Below, piece by piece: positions 1-5,139 of a stretch of DNA of 5,139 nucleotides (positions are counted from its first letter, which is position 1; each line of letters starts with the position of its first letter). The DNA comes from an uncultured Xanthobacteraceae bacterium (lineage in GTDB: Bacteria > Pseudomonadota > Alphaproteobacteria > Rhizobiales > Xanthobacteraceae): the NCBI GenBank assembly GCA_955652195.1, contig CATPBC010000358.1, positions 1 to 5,139 of the forward strand, given 5' to 3'. The translations under genes were made by a program, and so were the position numbers. A model generated the notes under the pieces. That model did not search any database. It worked only from the letters and a program-made list of their open reading frames with translations, and was not told the DNA's origin.

Positions 1-2090
1 CCCCGCCCGGCGCGATCCTCGACCATCATCCGAAAGCCGCCGGCGGTGCCGATACCCATGACCGGCGGCGGCAGCACCGGAATGATGAAGGCGTCTTGGA
101 TCGAGGACAGCCGCCGGAACAGCTGCGCCTGGATCGCCGCCGCCGACTGCCGGGGATCGTGTCCGCGTTTCTGGAAATCGTCGAGCACCAGAAACAGCGC
201 GCCGGAATTCGGCGCATTTGTGAAAGTGGCGCCAGAAAAACCGACGATATTCGCGGCATGCACGACGCCCGGCACTTGCATTGCTATGTCGAGCGCGTGC
301 TGCTGCACTGCGTCGGTGCGCGCCAACGACGCACCGGGCGGCAATTGCACCACGACGATAATGTAGCCCCGGTCCACTTGCGGAATAAACCCAGCCGGGG
401 TGGTGCGAAAGGCGTTTAAGCCGACGCCGATGACCACAAGATACAACGCGACCATCAGCGCGGCGCGCCGCACTGTCCGCGAGGCCAGCCAGGCAATCCC
501 AAATCCGACCTTGTCGAAAGACCGATTGAAATAGCCGAAGAACAGGTGGATCGGCCGTGCCCACCAAGCCTCATGCTGGGTTTCCTGGTGCGGTCTTAAC
601 AGCAGCGCACACATTGCTGGCGAGAGTGTCAGCGACACGATGAGCGAGATAATCGTGGCGCCTGCGATGGTCAGCGCGAACTGGCGATAGAACTGACCGG
701 ATATGCCGGTAATGAATATCGAGGGAACGAACACCGCACACAGGACCAGCGCGATCGCGATCAGCGCCGATCCAACTTCGTTCATGCTTTTGCGCGCCGC
801 GTCACGCGGCGCAAGCCCCGCCGCAATATTGCGTTCGGCATTCTCGACCACGACGATGGCATCGTCGACGACGATACCGATCGCCAAAACAAGACCGAAT
901 AAGGAAAGATTGTTGAGCGTGAAGCCGAACGCCGCCATGAAGAAAAAGCTGCCGACTAGCGACACGGGTATGGCGACGAGCGGAATGATGGCGGCCCGCC
1001 AAGTCTGCAGGAACAGAATCACCACCAGCACAACCAGCACGATCGCTTCACCAATCGTGTCGATCACCGCGTCGACCGACTGCTGGATGAATTGCGTCGG
1101 ATTATAAACAATCGCGTATTGGACGCCGGCTGGGAAACGCTGGGCCAACACTTTCATCAGGTCCGTGACACCCTTGGCGGTAGCGATTGCATTGGATCCC
1201 GGTCGCTGAAAAACAGCGAGCGCCACTGCCGGGTCGTGATCGAGATAGGAGTTTGATGAATAATCGAGCGCGGCGAGTTCTACAGTGGCAACATCGCGTA
1301 GCCGCACCACGGCGCCAGGCGTCTCTTTGACTACGATCGCACCGAACTCATCGGGATTGTCGAGACGGCCGAGCGTTTGCACCGCAATCTGGAAGGCTCC
1401 GGGACGAGAAACCGGCGGTTGATTGAGCACGCCCGAAGCGACCTGGATGTTTTGCCCCTGCAACGCAGTCGTAACGTCGCTCGCGGTCAGGCCAAGCGAT
1501 TGCAGCCGGTCAGGATCAAGCCAGATCCGCATCGAATAATCGCGGCTGCCGAATACCGTAATCGAGCCGACGCCGTCGACCCGCGTGAGCGGATCGGTGA
1601 TCTCAAGCGTGGCGTAGTTGGAAATGAACAGCGAGTTGCGCGATTTGTCCGGCGAATACAAGTGCACGACCATCATCAGGTCGGGCGAGGCCTTGCTGAC
1701 GGTCACGCCGATATTGCGGACGTCGCTCGGCAGGCGTGGCTGCGCAATAGCCACGCGGTTCTGCACCTGCACCTGAGCAATATCGAGATTGGTGCCGAGA
1801 TCAAAGCTGACTTGAATCGAGAATCGTCCATCGGCCGTCGAATTCGACGACATGTACAGCATGTTTTCGACGCCGTTGATCTGCTGTTCCAGCGGCGTGA
1901 CCACGGTCGATGCAACGACGTCGGCGTTGGCGCCGGGATACTGGCCGGAAACGTTGATGATCGGCGGCGCGATCTCAGGATATTGTGCGACCGGAAGGCG
2001 CAGAAACGACACGCCGCCGAGAATGACGAAAACGACGGAGACTACGGCAGCAAAGATCGGCCGATCGATGAAAAAATGCGAAATGCGCAT
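1..2090 (-). CDS. RND (HAE1 family) multidrug efflux pump, inner-membrane permease, 3' end outside window
   Basis: This is the proton-driven inner-membrane pump of a tripartite efflux system, and it takes substrates from the periplasm or membrane. The frame stays open for 696 codons from the ATG at 2090 to the window edge; relatives are about 1,040-1,060 residues, so roughly the last third is missing. The N-terminus (MRISHFFIDRPIFAAVVS) is the typical first transmembrane segment. It is followed by LPVAQYPEIAPP, YMSSNS, DIAQVQVQNRV and SMRIW of the porter domain. TM2 lies near residues 342-361 and TM4 carries VVDDAIVVVENAER with the proton-relay pair D409-D410 (D407/D408 in AcrB). The second porter half follows with GFIPQVDRGY and ends near GIGTAGGFRMMVEDRAG. 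Wording such as FFIDRPIFAAV and INGVENMLYM resembles MexF/OqxB/BpeF more than AcrB. The relay residues equivalent to AcrB K940 and R971 lie outside the window. An in-frame stop at 2103-2105 excludes a longer N-terminus. The Shine-Dalgarno sequence is weak. Substrates cannot be predicted. Confidence 0.97.
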   Translation of the reverse strand, partial: MRISHFFIDRPIFAAVVSVVFVILGGVSFLRLPVAQYPEIAPPIINVSGQYPGANADVVASTVVTPLEQQINGVENMLYMSSNSTADGRFSIQVSFDLGTNLDIAQVQVQNRVAIAQPRLPSDVRNIGVTVSKASPDLMMVVHLYSPDKSRNSLFISNYATLEITDPLTRVDGVGSITVFGSRDYSMRIWLDPDRLQSLGLTASDVTTALQGQNIQVASGVLNQPPVSRPGAFQIAVQTLGRLDNPDEFGAIVVKETPGAVVRLRDVATVELAALDYSSNSYLDHDPAVALAVFQRPGSNAIATAKGVTDLMKVLAQRFPAGVQYAIVYNPTQFIQQSVDAVIDTIGEAIVLVVLVVILFLQTWRAAIIPLVAIPVSLVGSFFFMAAFGFTLNNLSLFGLVLAIGIVVDDAIVVVENAERNIAAGLAPRDAARKSMNEVGSALIAIALVLCAVFVPSIFITGISGQFYRQFALTIAGATIISLIVSLTLSPAMCALLLRPHQETQHEAWWARPIHLFFGYFNRSFDKVGFGIAWLASRTVRRAALMVALYLVVIGVGLNAFRTTPAGFIPQVDRGYIIVVVQLPPGASLARTDAVQQHALDIAMQVPGVVHAANIVGFSGATFTNAPNSGALFLVLDDFQKRGHDPRQSAAAIQAQLFRRLSSIQDAFIIPVLPPPVMGIGTAGGFRMMVEDRAGR

Positions 2091-2107
2091 CTCAGCTACG
2101 CTCTACA

Positions 2108-2130
2108 CGCCGCGCATTTGCACTGCGGCG
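2108..2130 (-). promoter_or_regulatory. Possible mRNA hairpin just upstream of the pump start
   Basis: In the 89-bp gap between adaptor and pump, CGCCGC and GCGGCG form a 6-bp all-GC stem with an 11-nt loop. In the leftward transcript it ends 17 nt before the pump ATG, which itself lacks a good Shine-Dalgarno site. It could limit pump translation or protect an RNA end. There is no T-tract, so it is not a standard terminator. Confidence 0.25.
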
Positions 2131-2179
2131 GAATCCGAACCAGTAGTGGCGCTGCCGCTGTTCTCTCCACGATTACGTC

Positions 2180-3433
2180 TCATTGAGCTCTCGCTTCATC
2201 GCCGCTTTTGGGCGCCGGAGAGGCCGGAGCGTTCAGCTCGCGGGCATTGACCTTAATGCCGGGCCGCGCGTGCATGAGGCCATTGACGATCACACGGTCA
2301 CCGGCCGCAAGACCATCCCTGATCACACGCAAGCCGTCGTCGAGCTGACCAGGGCTCACGTATTTTTGGCGCACCACGCCGCCATCATCGACAACAAGCA
2401 CGTATTTGCGCGCCTGTTCGGAGGCAATCGCCTCATCGGGAACAAGCAATGCCAAATAGGGCGGTGACCCGGGCACCCGGATCCGGCCGAACATGCCCGG
2501 TGTAAAGACGCCGTCGGGGTTCTGGAATACCGCACGGCCGCGGACCGTGCCGGACGATTGGTTGATGGCATTATCGACGAAATCGATGTTGCCGGTGTGC
2601 CCGAAATCCTTCTCGTCGATGAGCTTGAGCGCGACCGGCACGTTGCCATTCAGTGCCGCCACCTCCTTGCTCGCCGAAGCGAACCGCGCATAGCGCAGAT
2701 AGGACTGCTCGTCGAAAGTGAATTCGAAGCGGATCGGATCGACCGAGACGACGGTCGCAAGCAGCGTGGTATTGCCGCTGGTGCCGCCGGTCACGAGATT
2801 GCCGACCGAGACACGGCGATCGCCGATGCGTCCATCGATCGGGGAACGCAGTTCGCTGTATTCGTTGAGATCGAGTTCGGCCGAGTGCACCATCGCTTCC
2901 TGCGCCGCGACCGCGGCTTCGGCGACGGTCTTGGCTTGCGTGCGCTGATCGTAAGTCTGTTCGGTGATCGTTTTATTTTGCAGCAAGCTTTGACCACGCT
3001 CGAGGTCAGCTTTAGCAAAGGCGAGATTGGCGCGAGACTGAGCCAGATTGGCGCGCATCTGCTCGAGCACGATCTGAAACGGCCGCCGGTCCACGGTGAA
3101 CAGGAGATCGCCCTTCTTCACCATCTGGCCATCGGTGAAATGGATCGCAGCGAGATAGCCGGATAGGCGTGAACGCATATCGACCGAACTGACGGCCACG
3201 AACCGGCCGACATATTCGTCCTGATCGACCACGGTGCGCTGCACCGGTTTGGCGACGGTGACGGCGGGGAGGTTTTGCGCGGCGCCCTGCTGCTGGCCCT
3301 GGCCGCAGCCGGCCAGAGCCGTCGCGAGCAGCGCAGCTGCAAGACGCGCCGCCATAAGCGCGTCCACGCGCGTCTTAGGCGCGCTCATAAGCGCGTTTAC
3401 GCGCGTCTTAGGCGCACTATTGCCGAACTTCAT
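2180..3433 (-). CDS. RND efflux periplasmic adaptor (membrane fusion protein), lipoprotein
   Basis: This 417-residue adaptor links the inner-membrane RND pump to an outer-membrane channel. The ATG at 3433 is preferred over the in-frame ATG at 3481 because GAGGGGA lies 5 nt upstream of it. A hydrophobic stretch at about residues 31-42 ends in the lipobox L40-A-G-C43, so the mature protein should be lipid-anchored at Cys43 in the inner membrane. The first lipoyl half is at about 88-118 (LSGYL, DGQMVKKGDLLF) and a long alpha-helical hairpin at about 119-193. The second lipoyl half is at about 196-215 (RSPIDGRIG), the beta-barrel domain at about 229-320 (FTPGMFGRIRV), and the membrane-proximal domain runs to about 395 (VPDEAI, GLAAGDRVIVNGL). 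The order and length match the AcrA/MexE/OqxA family. It precedes the pump gene by 89 bp on the same strand, so the two probably form an operon. The N-region of the signal peptide is oddly long and contains a duplicated 11-residue unit (residues 6-16 and 17-27). Confidence 0.97.
   Translation of the reverse strand: MKFGNSAPKTRVNALMSAPKTRVDALMAARLAAALLATALAGCGQGQQQGAAQNLPAVTVAKPVQRTVVDQDEYVGRFVAVSSVDMRSRLSGYLAAIHFTDGQMVKKGDLLFTVDRRPFQIVLEQMRANLAQSRANLAFAKADLERGQSLLQNKTITEQTYDQRTQAKTVAEAAVAAQEAMVHSAELDLNEYSELRSPIDGRIGDRRVSVGNLVTGGTSGNTTLLATVVSVDPIRFEFTFDEQSYLRYARFASASKEVAALNGNVPVALKLIDEKDFGHTGNIDFVDNAINQSSGTVRGRAVFQNPDGVFTPGMFGRIRVPGSPPYLALLVPDEAIASEQARKYVLVVDDGGVVRQKYVSPGQLDDGLRVIRDGLAAGDRVIVNGLMHARPGIKVNARELNAPASPAPKSGDEARAQ
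3353..3418. repeat. 33-bp tandem duplication inside the adaptor's signal-peptide coding region
   Basis: Two adjacent 33-bp copies (3353-3385 and 3386-3418) match at 30 of 33 positions. The differences are a CC/TT pair and one G/A. Each is exactly 11 codons, so the frame is kept: the copies encode SAPKTRVDALM and SAPKTRVNALM (residues 17-27 and 6-16). Each copy also contains imperfect inverted repeats: TAAG and CGCGT near one end face ACGCG and CTTA near the other. A 9-bp stretch at 3341-3349 is the exact reverse complement of 3368-3376 in the first copy. The palindromic character suggests a small repeat sequence that inserted in frame and was then duplicated, but simple slippage duplication is also possible. 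Confidence 0.9.
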
Positions 3434-3438
3434 GATAG

Positions 3439-3445
3439 TCCCCTC
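3439..3445 (-). promoter_or_regulatory. Strong Shine-Dalgarno site deciding the adaptor start
   Basis: On the minus strand GAGGGGA sits 5 nt before the ATG at 3433. No comparable site precedes the alternative in-frame ATG at 3481, so this site fixes the start and gives a 417-residue adaptor. Confidence 0.75.
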
Positions 3446-3457
3446 AACTCTCCGGGC

Positions 3458-3463
3458 ATCATA
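3458..3463 (-). promoter_or_regulatory. Possible -10 box for the efflux operon
   Basis: TATGAT on the minus strand matches five of six bases of the sigma-70 -10 consensus. Transcription would then start near 3451 and leave a short leader of about 18 nt containing the GAGGGGA site. No good -35 hexamer lies 16-18 nt upstream, so the promoter would be weak or activator-dependent. The call rests on one short motif. Confidence 0.25.
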
Positions 3464-3616
3464 GGCATCCGCAAACGGCAATCACACTGGCGCGGGCGCC
3501 GATGCGATCTGCCGATATCCGCCCTTCCCGCCAAGCGTCGCGCTCCCCATATGTGGGCCCACTCCCGAAACTCACCAAATCGGCCGGCGAGCGCCAGCCC
3601 AGGACTCTGATATTGC

Positions 3617-4657
3617 ATGACAATCATCCCACTAAGCGACGCCCACCGCAGCGGGCGAAACGGCGCGCAAGGGGCCATCCTCCCGGACGATCAGGCGCTG
3701 CTTGACGCCTATTCGCGGGCGGTCATCGACGTCGTCGAGCGCGTCGGGCCCGCTGTCGTGCGGCTTGCGGTACTTAACGGTAATCCCGGCCGGCCGAGCC
3801 AAAGCGGTCAACCGCGCGGCGGCACCGGTTCGGGCGTCATCGTGGCGCCCGATGGTCTGATCCTCACTAACAGTCATGTTGCCGGTACCGCGTCCCGCAT
3901 TGAAGTCACGACCGCCGATGGCCAGGATTTGCATGCACGGCTGGTCGGCGACGATCCCGATACCGACCTCGCACTCATTCGCGTCGATGAAGCGGTTACC
4001 CTGCCATCGGCGTCGCTCGGCGATTCTAAATGCCTCAAACGTGGCCAACTCGTGATCGCGATCGGCAATCCGCTGGGCTTTGAGTCGACTGTGACCACGG
4101 GCGTCGTCTCGGCGCTGGGCCGTTCGCTGCGTGCGCGTAGCGGCCGGCTGATCGATGACGTCATTCAGACTGACGCGGCGCTTAATCCAGGGAATTCGGG
4201 CGGACCCTTGGTATCATCCCGTGGCGAGGTCGTCGGCATCAACACTGCGGTTATTTTGGGCGCGCAGGGCATCTGCTTTGCGGTCGCCGCGAATACCGCA
4301 AGCTTTGTGCTCGGCGAACTGGTTCGGCACGGCCGCGTGCGCCGCGCATTCGTCGGAATTGCCGCGCAGCAGACCGCGGTCCCGCCGCTGCGCCGCCGCG
4401 CGGCGGGATTGACCCAGGACGGTGCGGTCATGGTCGGCACCGTTGAACCGGGTTCGGCTGCGGATCGCGCGGGGCTGCGGCCCGGCGATATTATCGTCGC
4501 ACTTGACGGAGCAACCATCGTCGGCGCGGACGATCTGGTGCGCGCGCTCACGGGCGATAAGATCGGCCGCACTGTCGCAGTTGACGTGTTGCGCGGGACC
4601 GAGCGGCTCACGCTCGACCTCGTGCCAGAGGAGCGCCGGCGACCGGTCCGGCAATGA
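3617..4657 (+). CDS. S1C (HtrA/DegP/DegS-like) serine protease with one PDZ domain, no evident signal peptide
   Basis: This 346-residue trypsin-fold protease is of the HtrA family, which degrades or refolds damaged proteins. The protease domain covers about residues 35-235: GGTGSGVIV and LTNSHV give the catalytic His87, DPDTDLALIRV gives Asp117, and NPGNSGGPL gives the nucleophile Ser194, so the triad is complete. A single PDZ domain follows at about 244-338, with GLRPGDIIVALDG as its clearest motif. One PDZ domain is the DegS/HtrA2 layout rather than the two of DegP. DegS has an N-terminal membrane anchor, but here the first 35 residues are polar and contain no hydrophobic segment. An in-frame TGA at 3608-3610, only two codons before the ATG, rules out an upstream extension carrying a leader. 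An AGGA at 3601-3604 is a weak, rather distant ribosome-binding site. The gene is divergent from the efflux operon and shares its 183-bp upstream region. Cytoplasmic location is an inference; export by another route cannot be excluded. Confidence 0.95.
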   Translation: MTIIPLSDAHRSGRNGAQGAILPDDQALLDAYSRAVIDVVERVGPAVVRLAVLNGNPGRPSQSGQPRGGTGSGVIVAPDGLILTNSHVAGTASRIEVTTADGQDLHARLVGDDPDTDLALIRVDEAVTLPSASLGDSKCLKRGQLVIAIGNPLGFESTVTTGVVSALGRSLRARSGRLIDDVIQTDAALNPGNSGGPLVSSRGEVVGINTAVILGAQGICFAVAANTASFVLGELVRHGRVRRAFVGIAAQQTAVPPLRRRAAGLTQDGAVMVGTVEPGSAADRAGLRPGDIIVALDGATIVGADDLVRALTGDKIGRTVAVDVLRGTERLTLDLVPEERRRPVRQ

Positions 4658-4715
4658 CGAGATAGAAGTCTGTTCGCACGGCGCGCTCCTTTTCCTTCAT
4701 TGGCTGGTAGGCGGC

Positions 4716-4796
4716 CGTCATTGCGAGGAGCAAGCGACGAAGCAATCCAGAGCGGCACTTCAGACCTGGATTGCTTCGCTAACGCTCGCAATGACG
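4716..4796. repeat. Dispersed palindromic intergenic repeat (double-stem type)
   Basis: The outer arms CGTCATTGCGAG (4716-4727) and CTCGCAATGACG (4785-4796) are perfect 12-bp reverse complements. The inner arms CGAAGCAATCCAG (4738-4750) and CTGGATTGCTTCG (4766-4778) pair perfectly over 13 bp around a 15-nt loop. An asymmetric internal bulge of 10 and 6 nt separates the stems. The arm sequences match, from memory, a repeat family scattered between genes in many proteobacteria and especially common in Bradyrhizobium relatives; its translations appear in databases as spurious peptides. It lies 58 bp after the protease stop codon. Near-perfect arms suggest a recent or maintained copy. Confidence 0.85.
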
Positions 4797-4852
4797 ATCC
4801 GTTCTCGCGGCGCGGCTGAGCGCCCGAGCTATGCCAAGCCACTGTCGCTTAC

Positions 4853-5005
4853 TCGTCACCGCCGGACTTGATCCGGTGGTCCATGCTGAGCTGCAGCGGG
4901 CAAATGCCGGTGGAAGCATTCGCAACCGAAGCTTCGGCATGGATTGCCTGGCGTAGACGAGCGAAGCGATGTCGTCCTTCGGTCGACTTTGTCCGGCAAT
5001 GACGA
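4853..5005. repeat. Second dispersed repeat element, about 153 bp with imperfect terminal inverted repeats
   Basis: The ends TCGTCACCGCCGGAC (4853-4867) and GTCCGGCAATGACGA (4991-5005) are reverse complements at 13 of 15 positions. Inside are a local hairpin (ACCGCCGGA with TCCGGTGGT around CTTGA, one G-T wobble), a pairing of 4880-4886 with 4937-4943 (TCCATGC/GCATGGA), and the perfect 12-bp palindrome CCGAAGCTTCGG at 4926-4937. The wording resembles the common intergenic repeat whose translations read like 'GLDPGIHA...MDCRVKPGNDG', although this copy appears diverged. No coding capacity is expected, and mobility by a transposase in trans is only a possibility. Confidence 0.65.
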
Positions 5006-5045
5006 ACGGAACGAACGGGAAAGAACGAAATAAATTCGGAGGCGA

Positions 5046-5129
5046 AACGCCGACAGACGCAATGGGGATTATGCCGTGCCTTTCGGGCACGGCCGCGCCT
5101 TCTTCGGAAGGCGCACGCCTGTCGGCGTT
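5046..5129. repeat. Nested three-stem structured element, RNA-like or palindromic repeat
   Basis: AACGCCGACAG (5046-5056) pairs perfectly over 11 bp with CTGTCGGCGTT (5119-5129). The arms enclose two further hairpins. GCCGTGCC (5073-5080) pairs with GGCACGGC (5086-5093) around a 5-nt loop. GCGCCTTC (5095-5102) pairs with GAAGGCGC (5107-5114) around TTCG. The result is a three-way junction, and on the plus strand the second hairpin has the unusually stable C(UUCG)G tetraloop. The two inner hairpins are one base apart. No T-tract follows. It may be another family of dispersed intergenic repeat, an RNA end-protecting structure or a small RNA; the sequence cannot decide. It ends 10 bp from the window edge, so flanking parts may be missing. 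Confidence 0.6.
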
Positions 5130-5139
5130 CCACCGCGGC

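Larger units (their letters stand above)
3434..3616. promoter_or_regulatory. Divergent intergenic region between efflux operon and protease gene
   Basis: These 183 bp must hold the promoters of both divergent transcripts unless the protease is read from a distal start. Three symmetric sequences are visible: GGCGC-GG-GCGCC at 3489-3500, CATATG at 3548-3553, and the perfect 10-bp palindrome GTGGGCCCAC at 3553-3562, which shares one base with CATATG. Any could be a regulator operator, but no regulator gene is in the window and short GC-rich palindromes arise easily by chance. No convincing protease promoter was found. Confidence 0.5.
4658..5139. other. 482-bp gene-free region made of consecutive palindromic elements
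   Basis: No open frame here resembles a real protein; the frames present are translations of palindromic repeats. Three distinct structured elements follow one another at 4716-4796, 4853-5005 and 5046-5129. Between the first two is a short linker containing a small hairpin (GGCGC at 4809-4813 with GCGCC at 4820-4824). Between the second and third is an A-rich stretch (about 5004-5040) with several AACG repeats. No T-tract terminator was found after the protease stop codon, so one of these elements may mark the 3' end of its transcript. Confidence 0.8.

Noticed and set aside
1377..2186. A 269-codon plus-strand open frame opposite the pump gene
   Set aside because: It lies antisense to the start of the RND pump, whose frame has clear family motifs throughout. 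The product is low-complexity, rich in Arg, His and Asp, and matches no known family: a GC-rich shadow frame.
2558..3166. A 202-codon plus-strand open frame within the adaptor gene
   Set aside because: It is fully antisense to the adaptor's hairpin and beta-barrel domains and shows no family motif or ribosome site; a shadow frame.
3434..3481. Longer adaptor N-terminus starting at the ATG at 3481
   Set aside because: No good Shine-Dalgarno site precedes it, while GAGGGGA sits 5 nt before the ATG at 3433. The extra residues would also push the signal peptide further from the N-terminus.
4165..4842. A 225-codon minus-strand open frame running from the first palindromic repeat into the protease gene
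   Set aside because: It is antisense to the protease catalytic and PDZ coding region. Its N-terminus is a translation of the palindromic repeat (LRALAKQSRSE), a known source of spurious proteins.
5073..5114. Rho-independent terminator formed by the two adjacent hairpins
   Set aside because: Neither hairpin is followed by a T-tract on either strand, and both sit inside an enclosing 11-bp stem.
4716..5129. Possible CRISPR array in the repeat-rich tail
   Set aside because: The elements differ from each other in sequence and length and are palindromic. There are no regularly spaced identical direct repeats and no cas genes.
4849..5133. Overlapping minus-strand frames of 68-103 codons at the right edge
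   Set aside because: They translate the second and third palindromic elements and overlap one another; none has a convincing start or recognisable domain.

Overview
The window looks like chromosomal DNA from a GC-rich alphaproteobacterium, most likely of the Bradyrhizobium / Rhodopseudomonas / Afipia group. That placement is an inference from base composition, the style of the encoded proteins and, above all, the palindromic intergenic repeat at 4716-4796. Repeats of that type (translated in databases as strings such as 'ARSEATKQS' or 'DCFASLAMT') are common in these genomes. No rRNA or housekeeping marker is present to confirm it.

Layout. Positions 1-2090 (minus strand) hold the first 696 codons of an RND multidrug-efflux inner-membrane pump of the HAE1 (AcrB/MexF/OqxB) type; its C-terminal part runs off the left edge. 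Positions 2180-3433 (minus strand) hold the matching periplasmic adaptor, a lipoprotein of the AcrA/MexE type, 89 bp upstream of the pump in the same orientation. The pair reads as an operon transcribed leftward. A 183-bp divergent intergenic region (3434-3616) separates it from a rightward gene (3617-4657) for an HtrA/DegP-like S1C serine protease with one PDZ domain and no visible signal peptide. The last 482 bp (4658-5139) contain no convincing gene. They hold three different palindromic or structured elements in a row: a double-stem repeat, a longer element with inverted ends, and a nested structure with an 11-bp outer stem enclosing two hairpins, one capped by a C(TTCG)G loop.

How the genes work together. 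The adaptor and pump should form two parts of a tripartite drug/proton antiport exporter. The outer-membrane channel and any dedicated regulator are not in the window. The protease is divergently placed; a role in envelope or protein-quality stress is a family-based guess, and its lack of an export signal makes the compartment uncertain.

The most unusual features are an in-frame 33-bp tandem duplication, itself rich in inverted repeats, inside the signal-peptide N-region of the adaptor, and the nested hairpin structure at the right edge. I found no CRISPR array, tRNA, transposase, phage gene or clearly new defence system.
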